DNA from: an uncultured Lewinella sp.
GTDB lineage: Bacteria; Bacteroidota; Bacteroidia; Chitinophagales; Saprospiraceae
DNA length: 9,693 nucleotides
Reading direction: 5' to 3'
NCBI GenBank assembly: GCA_938021455.1
Contig: CALIGP010000372.1
Coordinates: 1-9,693, forward strand
A program made the position numbers and the translations under genes. Within the stretch, counting starts at the first letter, position 1. Each line of letters begins with the position of its first letter. Below, in pieces: positions 3,791 through 9,693 of the stretch. The notes under the pieces were generated by a model that was given only the letters and a program-made list of their open reading frames with translations, had not been told where the DNA came from and did no database searches.

Positions 3791-6700
3791 GGCTCTTCCA
3801 GCTCTTCAGCAGCATACAGGTCAAACAAAAGTGCCAGCTTGTAAGCGGATTCCGTGGCCCAGGAATAGCGCCCAGAACCGCCTCCATGACCGGCACTCAG
3901 GTTGGTCTTCAGCAATAATAGGTTGTTGTTCGTTTTCATCGCTCGTAGTTTGGCGACCATTTTGGCTGGTTCCCAGTAGCCAACGCGGGTATCGTTGAGA
4001 CCCGTGAAGAAAAACATATGGGGATATTCTTGTGCAACGATGTTATCGTAAGGGCTGTAAGACTTCATGTAATTATAGTACTTCTTCTTGTTTGGGTTGC
4101 CCCATTCTTCATACTCACCGGTGGTGAGGGGGAGCTTGTCATCGAGCATGGTGTTGATGACGTCCACAAAGGGCACGTCGAGAATAACAGCCTTGAAGAG
4201 GTCGGGGCGCATATTGGCAATTGCTCCCATCAGTAAACCACCGGCGCTACCTCCCTGCGCAGTGATACTGCCTTGCTGAGCGTAGCCCTCTTCAATGAGG
4301 AATTCTGCACAATTGATGAAGTCCGTAAAGGTGTTCTTCTTCTTTAGCATCCGACCGTCGTGATACCATTGCATCCCCATGTCATCTCCACCGCGTACGT
4401 GGGCGATAGCGTACACAAAGCCCCGCCGCAATAACATATTAACGAAGTGACTGAAACCCGGTCCGGAACCGCTGCCGTAAGCACCATAAGAAGTTAGATA
4501 TACTCGTTTACGTTCAGACTTTTTCCCTCGGGAGATCCACTTTGAATAGACCAGCGTGATGGGGATTTGCGTGCCATCATCTGCGGTGGCCCACTCCCGC
4601 TTGACGATGACTTTGTAGGGAGGAAAACCCTTTTTCTCCTTTTTCAAGATTTTGCTTTCCCGTGTACGCATATTGTAATCAAGAGTACGCGGCTCCTGGG
4701 TGAAAGAGTTGAAGCTGTATCGTAGTATTTCACTGTTTGTTTCGGGGTTACTCCCAATGCTAATACTGTAGATGTCGTCCTTCTCGCGTAGATAATGGCT
4801 CTCTTTAGTTCTCCGGTCGATAACCCGCAGCCGTACCTGAGCATCCGCTTTTTCGGAGAGCACGAGGTAATTATCAAAGACCAGGTAGCTCTGGAGCAAA
4901 ACGTCCTTCCGGTGAGGAATCAGCTCGTCCCAGTTTTTGGGACTGAAATCGGTAGTGTCCGTCGTGTACAGCGCAAAGTTGATGCCGCCCCGATCGGAGC
5001 GAATGAAGAACTTATCCTTATGATCACTAATACTGTAATTATGGCCCTGTTCCCGAGGAAGCATAATCTTAAAGGAACCTCCGGGATTATCGGTCCGCAG
5101 GTACCGTAGCTCACTGGCATTGTTGCTGCCGCTACTGATAAAGATGAACTCCTTCGACTTTGATTTGTAGCAGCTCACACCAAACAGCGGATCTTGTTCT
5201 TCATAGATGAGTTCGTCTTTTGATTGAGCCGTTCCCAGCTGATGGCGCATCACCCGATAGGAGCGTAGTGTTTTTGGCTCTAGCGCAGTATACAGGAACA
5301 CAGAGTTATTGATCCAAACCAGGCCAGCGACCTCCGTTAGGGTGTCCGCCAACATAGTGTTTTCCTCCAGATTTTTAAACCGAACGACGTATTTGTCCGA
5401 CCCGGTCGTATTCTCTCCGAAAGCCAGCAAGTTGTTGTTGGGGCTCAGCGTTAGCCCGGCTACGGTGTAGTAGTCGTGTTTCTCCGCTTCAATATTGACG
5501 TCGATCAATAGCTCTTTTTCGGTACTGTCCGCCCCTACGGGCGTCCGGTAATAGACCGGATGTTCCTGCTCTTCTTTGTATTCAACGTGATATAGATACC
5601 CGTCTCTTTTGGAAGGGAGAGAGGAATAATTTTTGGCTGTTTGCAGCACTAATTCCTGGTAAAGGGTTCGCTGTAGTTTTCGGAGTGGGGTGAAGTAGTT
5701 AGCCGTAAAGTCATTTTCAGCGTTCAGGTATTCCATCACGGGCTTATTGCTGCGGGCGGCTTTGGGGTCTTTGAGCCAGGCGTAGTTGTCCGTGATAACA
5801 TCGCCGTGGATACGCGTAACGGAGGCTTCTTGCTTAGCGATCGGAGGGAGCATGTCCTCGTCTCGGGTTTGTTTAGCCAAAAACTGTTGTTCCAGGCTCT
5901 TCTCCGTTTCCATATCCTGGCGAATGTTGCCGTCAATTTCTGCGATGGTGTTTTCTGAACTATAGTTTTGCCAAAAAACAGAGTCGTACTCCAGGGCATA
6001 GTCATAGAGTTGATTCATTTCTACGTTAGCAAAATTTTTACTCACGGGGATGGTAGCTGCCTGCTGAAGGTTGGCATCGAGTGTCCGGAATTCTGATATA
6101 GCCGCGTAGGGCGTCGTTATGTTTTCTAGGGTGTCTTTAAAAATGAACTCGTCTTCGTGGCGGAGGTAATCGAGGATATATTTATCCCCCCGTCTTTTAT
6201 AACGAACCTTCAATTTGTAGTCGAAGTGCTTAATGGCCATAGTGGTGTATCCACAGAAAAAAGACTTCAGTTCATTGGGGACAGAACACTCATAACCCAG
6301 AATAGCGTAGTTGTCGGGGTCAACGAAAATAGTCCCCTGTAATAGTTTATGCTTATTTGCTTTGCGCCATTGCTTATTGTTTTTCTTCCGGCCAAGTTCT
6401 TCTAGCTCTTCTTTGGTAACGGTGGTGCGGAAGCTAAGCGCGTAGACATACCTTCCGTCTGCGTACTCCACTTCGTCCACCAGAAAGTCGTAATCGCGAT
6501 TAAGGTGAGATCCCAGAAAACTCTGCTGGTATTTGACCCGGTCGCGGGCAAAGAGAGAAAGCGGGCCGCCCACTATGCTAGCGTCCATATTTCGGATGCT
6601 ACCGTTCAAGCTGGCGCGGGAGTCAATAATGCGAACGGCTTCCTTTTTCAGCGTTTGATGGTGAAAATGTACTCGATGCAAGGATTCGCCAGCGTCAAAA

Positions 6701-7302
6701 AAATTGGATTGAAGGGTCGTTCCGATGGCATAAGGGCTAGTGTACTCTTTCCAGCGGTACTTCTTTTTCTGGTAGGGTTCGGATCGATATTCGAGGGCGG
6801 CGTCGGTAAACTTAATGTAGGCACCGTTTTCCTTTAGCGTTTCGCGGTAATAGCCGGTCAGACTGCTGGCTTGATCGGGGTAATTGTCGGGAATGGCTCG
6901 TAGGGCACGACGGAGGATCGTCCGGGCGGAAGGGAGTTTTTTGGGCGTAACGATAATTTCGCTCAGCAGGGCCGCTTCGGGCTTTAGTGTAAGACGAAGC
7001 GGGCCGTCCTGTACTTTATCGCGTAGGCCTTTGATCGATTCCCGGCGGGTTTCGTAACCGAGATAACTGATGAGTAGGTCGCGGTTGTCGTATTTCGTAG
7101 GAATAGTGATGCGAAAAGTTCCGTCGCCTTCCGTAACCGTACCCAGGGCAATACCGTCAACTTTCAGATAGACGAAGGGTAGAGGAGCGTCGGTCGCTTG
7201 ATCATATACCAGACCAGAGAACGAGCTTTGGGCGTAGAAAGAAGTCAGGCAGGAGAAAAGGAAGACAACGTTGAGTAGGAGGCGTCTGGTCATTGGGGGC
7301 AT
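3784..7302 (-). CDS. Exported fusion protein: CarboxypepD_reg-like module plus oligopeptidase B (S9A)
   Basis: An 1172-residue exported protein. Layout: signal peptide about 1-24 (cleavage after FYA); CarboxypepD_reg-like beta-sandwich about 27-110 (SGLVYDQATDAPLPFVYLKV, GTVTEGDGTFRI, ISYLGYE); the region that follows it in stand-alone Bacteroidota proteins, about 111-470 (IIVTPKKLPSARTILRRAL, then TGYYRE); a charged linker about 465-483; then a complete oligopeptidase B from M484. The peptidase part has its N-terminal cap (IHGDVITDNYAWLKDP), beta-propeller about 555-895 and alpha/beta hydrolase about 900-1165, with catalytic S1019 (GGSAGG), D1104 (GLNDTRVGYWEP) and H1139 (SAGHGG). The spacings (85 and 35) equal those of E. 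coli PtrB S532/D617/H652. E1063 and E1065 match PtrB E576/E578, so P1 Arg/Lys is expected. PtrB D460/D462 correspond to G947/G949. Alternative start: ATG at 7293. Oligopeptidase B is normally a separate cytoplasmic enzyme of about 690 residues, so export and fusion are unusual. Confidence 0.92.
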   Translation of the reverse strand: MPPMTRRLLLNVVFLFSCLTSFYAQSSFSGLVYDQATDAPLPFVYLKVDGIALGTVTEGDGTFRITIPTKYDNRDLLISYLGYETRRESIKGLRDKVQDGPLRLTLKPEAALLSEIIVTPKKLPSARTILRRALRAIPDNYPDQASSLTGYYRETLKENGAYIKFTDAALEYRSEPYQKKKYRWKEYTSPYAIGTTLQSNFFDAGESLHRVHFHHQTLKKEAVRIIDSRASLNGSIRNMDASIVGGPLSLFARDRVKYQQSFLGSHLNRDYDFLVDEVEYADGRYVYALSFRTTVTKEELEELGRKKNNKQWRKANKHKLLQGTIFVDPDNYAILGYECSVPNELKSFFCGYTTMAIKHFDYKLKVRYKRRGDKYILDYLRHEDEFIFKDTLENITTPYAAISEFRTLDANLQQAATIPVSKNFANVEMNQLYDYALEYDSVFWQNYSSENTIAEIDGNIRQDMETEKSLEQQFLAKQTRDEDMLPPIAKQEASVTRIHGDVITDNYAWLKDPKAARSNKPVMEYLNAENDFTANYFTPLRKLQRTLYQELVLQTAKNYSSLPSKRDGYLYHVEYKEEQEHPVYYRTPVGADSTEKELLIDVNIEAEKHDYYTVAGLTLSPNNNLLAFGENTTGSDKYVVRFKNLEENTMLADTLTEVAGLVWINNSVFLYTALEPKTLRSYRVMRHQLGTAQSKDELIYEEQDPLFGVSCYKSKSKEFIFISSGSNNASELRYLRTDNPGGSFKIMLPREQGHNYSISDHKDKFFIRSDRGGINFALYTTDTTDFSPKNWDELIPHRKDVLLQSYLVFDNYLVLSEKADAQVRLRVIDRRTKESHYLREKDDIYSISIGSNPETNSEILRYSFNSFTQEPRTLDYNMRTRESKILKKEKKGFPPYKVIVKREWATADDGTQIPITLVYSKWISRGKKSERKRVYLTSYGAYGSGSGPGFSHFVNMLLRRGFVYAIAHVRGGDDMGMQWYHDGRMLKKKNTFTDFINCAEFLIEEGYAQQGSITAQGGSAGGLLMGAIANMRPDLFKAVILDVPFVDVINTMLDDKLPLTTGEYEEWGNPNKKKYYNYMKSYSPYDNIVAQEYPHMFFFTGLNDTRVGYWEPAKMVAKLRAMKTNNNLLLLKTNLSAGHGGGSGRYSWATESAYKLALLFDLYAAEELEEPE

Positions 7303-7369
7303 TGTGTGTTGGGAGTGATTACACCACGAAGCATTAACCGTTCAGTAGAGTAAGGCATTTCTTGGCGAA

Positions 7370-7401
7370 CAAAGTTTAACGGGGCGCGGCCGCAGGTGCA
7401 A
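7370..7401 (-). promoter_or_regulatory. Candidate promoter of the peptidase fusion gene
   Basis: Read on the minus strand, TTG at 7401-7399 is followed after 21 bases by AAACTTTG at 7377-7370. The second box is one base off the -7 consensus TAnnTTTG, and the spacing suits a Bacteroidota -33/-7 pair. The leader would be about 60 bases and ends in the C/A-rich tract CCCAACACACA before the ATG. The -33 box lies at the edge of the left inverted-repeat arm. Confidence 0.35.
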
Positions 7402-7429
7402 GGGAAGGGTAGATAGGAGCAATGGAAGC

Positions 7430-7466
7430 CAAAACTCCTCTGTCTCCTGTTCTCTGCGTGCTCCGC
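7430..7466 (-). repeat. Stretch resembling a dispersed intergenic repeat
   Basis: Read on the minus strand, this stretch has the texture GCACGCAGAGAACAGGAGAC followed by AGAGGAGTTTT. It resembles the CACAGAGAACACAGAG-type intergenic sequence seen scattered through many Bacteroidota and other genomes. The resemblance is from memory and is not a family assignment. It lies inside the inverted-repeat element. Confidence 0.3.
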
Positions 7467-7477
7467 TTGAACAATCA

Positions 7478-7490
7478 GTCGCGTAGCGAC
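7478..7490. repeat. Short hairpin inside the inverted-repeat element
   Basis: GTCGC, GTA, GCGAC is a perfect 5-bp stem with a 3-base loop, near the middle-right of the 7381-7538 element. It is similar in size and style to the hairpins after xth, but not in sequence. Confidence 0.4.
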
Positions 7491-7541
7491 CAACCAGAGC
7501 CGTGCGGTAGCAAAACCCTGCACCTGCGTTCGCGCCCCCCG

Positions 7542-7556
7542 CTGAGCTTGTCGAAG
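7542..7556 (-). repeat. Copy of the CTTCGACAAGCTCAG dispersed repeat word
   Basis: The minus strand reads CTTCGACAAGCTCAG, a 15-base word I recall as strongly over-represented between genes in many bacterial genomes, including Bacteroidota. It lies 3 bases outside the right arm of the inverted-repeat element. Translated minus-strand frames over it give the tell-tale LRQAQR string, which marks repeat rather than gene. Confidence 0.45.
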
Positions 7557-7629
7557 TGCCCAAAAAAAGTCAATGAGCTGCAACCTGAGATAAGGCTCCG
7601 ACCATTAACTCCCTAATCCCTGAACTTAC

Positions 7630-7637
7630 TACCTTCG
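7630..7637 (+). promoter_or_regulatory. -7-like box (TACCTTCG) directly before leuS
   Basis: TACCTTCG differs by one base from TAnnTTTG and shares TACCTT.G with the box at 3267. Only four bases separate it from the leuS ATG. If it is used, the transcript would start at or next to the start codon. No -33 TTG is evident at the usual distance. Confidence 0.45.
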
Positions 7638-7641
7638 CGCC

Positions 7642-9693
7642 ATGAAATTTGACGTCACGGCCATTGATCAGAAATGGCAGCAATACTGGAAAGAGCACAA
7701 GACCTACCGGACTACGAACGATACTTCGAAGCCGAAGTATTACGTGCTAGACATGTTTCCTTATCCTTCGGGCGCTGGCCTCCACGTTGGCCACCCGCTG
7801 GGATACATTGCTTCTGACATCTACAGCCGCTTCAAGCGGCAGCAGGGCTTCAACGTTTTACACCCGATGGGCTTTGACTCTTTCGGCCTGCCGGCCGAGC
7901 AATACGCCATTGACACCGGTGTGCATCCGAGCGAGTCTACCGCCGTCAACACCGAACGCTATAAAGAGCAGATGCTGTCGCTGGGCCTGAGCTTTGATTG
8001 GGACCGCGCCGTCAATACGTCCGACCCGAAGTACTACAAATGGACGCAGTGGATCATCTCCCAGGTCTTCGAGCATTGGTATGATAAGGCGGCCGATAAG
8101 GCCCGCCCCGTCAAGGAACTCCGCGACCACCTCGACCAACACGGAACGGACGGCCTCAACGCCGCCCAAACCGAAGCCCTCGAACTTTCCGCCGCCGACT
8201 GGAAAGCCATGGGCCCGAAGGAGCAATCCGACGTGCTGATGAACTACCGGATGGCCTTCCGGGGCGTTAGCTACGTCAACTGGTGTGAAGCCCTTGGCAC
8301 CGTATTGGCCAACGACGAAGTCAAAGACGGCCGCAGCGAACGCGGCAACCACCCCGTTGTGCAAAAAGCCATGCGGCAGTGGAGTCTTCGCATCACAGCC
8401 TATGCAGAGCGCTTGCTGGCAGGGCTCGATACCGTCGACTACAGCGACGGCCTGAAGGCCCAGCAACGTAACTGGATCGGTAAATCAATTGGTGCGCTAG
8501 CTCGTTTTGACGTCGAAGGCCGCGAGGAACCACTGGAGGTTTTCACTACCCGGGCCGACACCATCTTCGGGGTGACCTTCATGGTCATCGCCCCCGAGCA
8601 TGACCTGGTCGCTGAACTCACCACTCCAGAGCAGCAAAAAGAAATCGACGACTACATGACCTACGTCGGTAGCCGCAGCGAAGTAGATCGCCAGAGCGAA
8701 ACCAAGGTGACCGGTGCTTTCACTGGCGCTTACTGCATTAATCCGTTGAACGGCGCACGTGTGCCGATCTACATCGCCGAATACGTCCTCAAAGACTACG
8801 GTACCGGCGCCATCATGGCCGTACCGAGCGACGATGACCGCGATAAACGCTTCGCCGAAAAATTTGGCATTGAGATCATTGACGTGATCGATAAGTCGGA
8901 TTACCCCGGTGCGAGTCTCAAAGACAAGGTGGGCAAGCTCATCAATTCCGATTTCCTCAACGGAATGGAGGTGCCCGACGCCATCAAGGCTGCTACCGCT
9001 AAGCTATCCGAAATGGGTAGGGGAGAGCAGCAGGTCAACTTCCGTATCCGGGACCTCATCTTCAGCCGCCAACGCTACTGGGGGGAGCCCTGGCCGATGA
9101 TCTACGACGAGAACGACGTGCCTACGTTGGTGCCCGAAGCTGATCTGCCGGTTACCTTGCCGCCGATGGATGACTTCCGTGCCGTCAGTGGTGTTAGCCC
9201 GCTGGAGCGGGCCACCGACTGGAACCAAACCCCTGCCGGTCGCCGAGAGACCGATACCATGCCCGCTACCGCTGGCTCCAACTGGTATTACCTCCGCTAC
9301 ATGGACCCCAACAACGACGATGACTTCGTCGCTAAAGACGTGGTCGATTACTGGCAGGACGTAGACCTCTACGTAGGTGGGGCGGAGCACGCCGTGAGTC
9401 ACATTCTCTACAGTCGCCTCATTCACAAGTTCCTCTTTGATATGGGGAAAGTGCCCACGCGGGAGCCCTATAAAAAACTCCTGAACCAGGGCATGATCGG
9501 CGCGCCGATTACGAGCATTCACCTCGGTATTTTGCTGACGGAGGACGGACAACGCCATCCCATCTGGGTGGGTAGCAGCGTCGCCGAAGGCACGCCGCTG
9601 GAAGTGGACGGTCTGGGTAAAGGACATCTTGTGCTGGATGAATCGACGGGGACCCGTAATGTTCCCCTCCGCATGGTTGAAGAAACTAGTGTC
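7642..9693 (+). CDS. leuS: Leucyl-tRNA synthetase, N-terminal 684 residues (runs past the window end)
   Basis: This class Ia cytoplasmic enzyme charges tRNA-Leu with leucine. The frame is open from the ATG at 7642 to the last base. In order: the MKFDVTAIDQKWQQYW start typical of LeuRS; HIGH-type HVGH at 48-51 (YPSGAGLHVGHPLGY); an insertion at about 148-205; VNWCEALGTVLANDEV (from 212), where other bacterial LeuRS carry a cysteine zinc module that is absent here; CP1 editing domain about 245-430 with TTRADTIFGVTF and GTGAIMAVP (about 387-395), followed by SDDDRD (396-401); RDLIFSRQRYWGEP (470-483); the TMPATAGSNWYYLRY block; and GGAEHAVSHILYSRLIHKFL. The KMSKS loop, anticodon-binding and C-terminal domains lie beyond the window; the sequence stops just where KMSKS should follow. 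The inserted segment (ARPVKELRDHLDQHGTDGLN) is the Bacteroidota form. Codons are markedly richer in third-position C/G than in the central genes. Confidence 0.97.
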   Translation, partial: MKFDVTAIDQKWQQYWKEHKTYRTTNDTSKPKYYVLDMFPYPSGAGLHVGHPLGYIASDIYSRFKRQQGFNVLHPMGFDSFGLPAEQYAIDTGVHPSESTAVNTERYKEQMLSLGLSFDWDRAVNTSDPKYYKWTQWIISQVFEHWYDKAADKARPVKELRDHLDQHGTDGLNAAQTEALELSAADWKAMGPKEQSDVLMNYRMAFRGVSYVNWCEALGTVLANDEVKDGRSERGNHPVVQKAMRQWSLRITAYAERLLAGLDTVDYSDGLKAQQRNWIGKSIGALARFDVEGREEPLEVFTTRADTIFGVTFMVIAPEHDLVAELTTPEQQKEIDDYMTYVGSRSEVDRQSETKVTGAFTGAYCINPLNGARVPIYIAEYVLKDYGTGAIMAVPSDDDRDKRFAEKFGIEIIDVIDKSDYPGASLKDKVGKLINSDFLNGMEVPDAIKAATAKLSEMGRGEQQVNFRIRDLIFSRQRYWGEPWPMIYDENDVPTLVPEADLPVTLPPMDDFRAVSGVSPLERATDWNQTPAGRRETDTMPATAGSNWYYLRYMDPNNDDDFVAKDVVDYWQDVDLYVGGAEHAVSHILYSRLIHKFLFDMGKVPTREPYKKLLNQGMIGAPITSIHLGILLTEDGQRHPIWVGSSVAEGTPLEVDGLGKGHLVLDESTGTRNVPLRMVEETSV

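Larger units (their letters stand above)
7381..7538. repeat. Imperfect inverted-repeat element of about 158 bp (MITE-like or large stem)
   Basis: The left arm 7381-7400 and the right arm 7519-7538 are reverse complements at 18 of 20 positions. Both read GGGGCGCG, two differing bases, then CGCAGGTGCA. The arms enclose about 118 bases with no coding capacity. I see no clear target-site duplication next to the arms. It could be a small non-autonomous element or a long-range RNA/DNA stem; the sequence alone does not decide. Confidence 0.5.
7303..7641. other. Gene-free divergent interval between the peptidase and leuS
   Basis: These 339 bases separate two divergent genes. Open frames on the minus strand (for example 7290-7583) translate repeat sequence and show no family signature, so I call no gene. 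The interval holds a probable peptidase promoter (7370-7401), an imperfect inverted-repeat element (7381-7538), a small hairpin (7478-7490), two stretches resembling dispersed intergenic repeats (7430-7466 and 7542-7556), and the leuS -7-like box at 7630. Confidence 0.6.

Noticed and set aside
7290..7583. Minus-strand frames over the intergenic region before leuS
   Set aside because: They translate the dispersed repeats (LRQAQR and related strings), overlap the peptidase start, and lack any domain signal.
7858..8466. Open frame of 202 codons on the minus strand inside leuS
   Set aside because: It lies wholly antisense to a securely identified LeuRS, has a composition set by C/G third positions on the other strand, and shows no family motif.
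9004..9627. Open frame of 207 codons on the minus strand inside leuS
   Set aside because: Also antisense to leuS, with a Val/His-rich low-information translation; a shadow of GC-rich codon use.
1..9693. tRNA/rRNA genes, phage or transposase genes, toxin-antitoxin or defence genes
   Set aside because: I looked on both strands and saw no tRNA cloverleaf with a CCA-proximal stem, no rRNA signature, and no recognisable mobile or defence protein family.

Overview
The window comes from a member of the Bacteroidota, most likely a Saprospiria/Lewinella-like bacterium; that placement is inference. The signs are: (a) a leucyl-tRNA synthetase with the lineage-specific insertion in place of the cysteine zinc module; (b) promoter-like TAnnTTTG boxes; (c) no convincing Shine-Dalgarno sequences, with C/A-only leaders running into the start codons instead; (d) an exported protein that opens with a CarboxypepD_reg-like domain; and (e) small CBU_0592-type and lipoprotein genes.

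Layout. 1-480: C-terminal part of exodeoxyribonuclease III. 481-775: gene-free, rich in small GC hairpins. 776-1798: a 65-residue orphan followed by a three-helix membrane protein, both of unknown function. 1907-2449: a small single-domain ppGpp hydrolase (HD fold, Mesh1-like). 2494-3760: two paralogous Gmad2-domain lipoproteins on the + strand, with a CBU_0592-family membrane protein gene on the - strand between them. 3784-7302 (-): an 1172-residue exported fusion of a CarboxypepD_reg-like Bacteroidota module and a complete oligopeptidase B (S9A serine peptidase). 7303-7641: gene-free divergent region holding an imperfect inverted-repeat element and sequences that look like dispersed intergenic repeats. 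7642-9693: leucyl-tRNA synthetase, cut by the window end.

How the genes fit together. Most look like single-gene units rather than one operon. Housekeeping functions (base-excision repair, leucine charging) flank a middle section of stringent-response, envelope lipoprotein and exported peptidase genes. No classical defence island, CRISPR array, phage or transposase is visible. The most notable items are the oligopeptidase B fusion, with its joint exactly where a free oligopeptidase B would start and with altered S2-pocket residues; the period-8 (CAANNNAC)n leaders shared by two unrelated genes; and the inverted-repeat element upstream of the peptidase and leuS genes.
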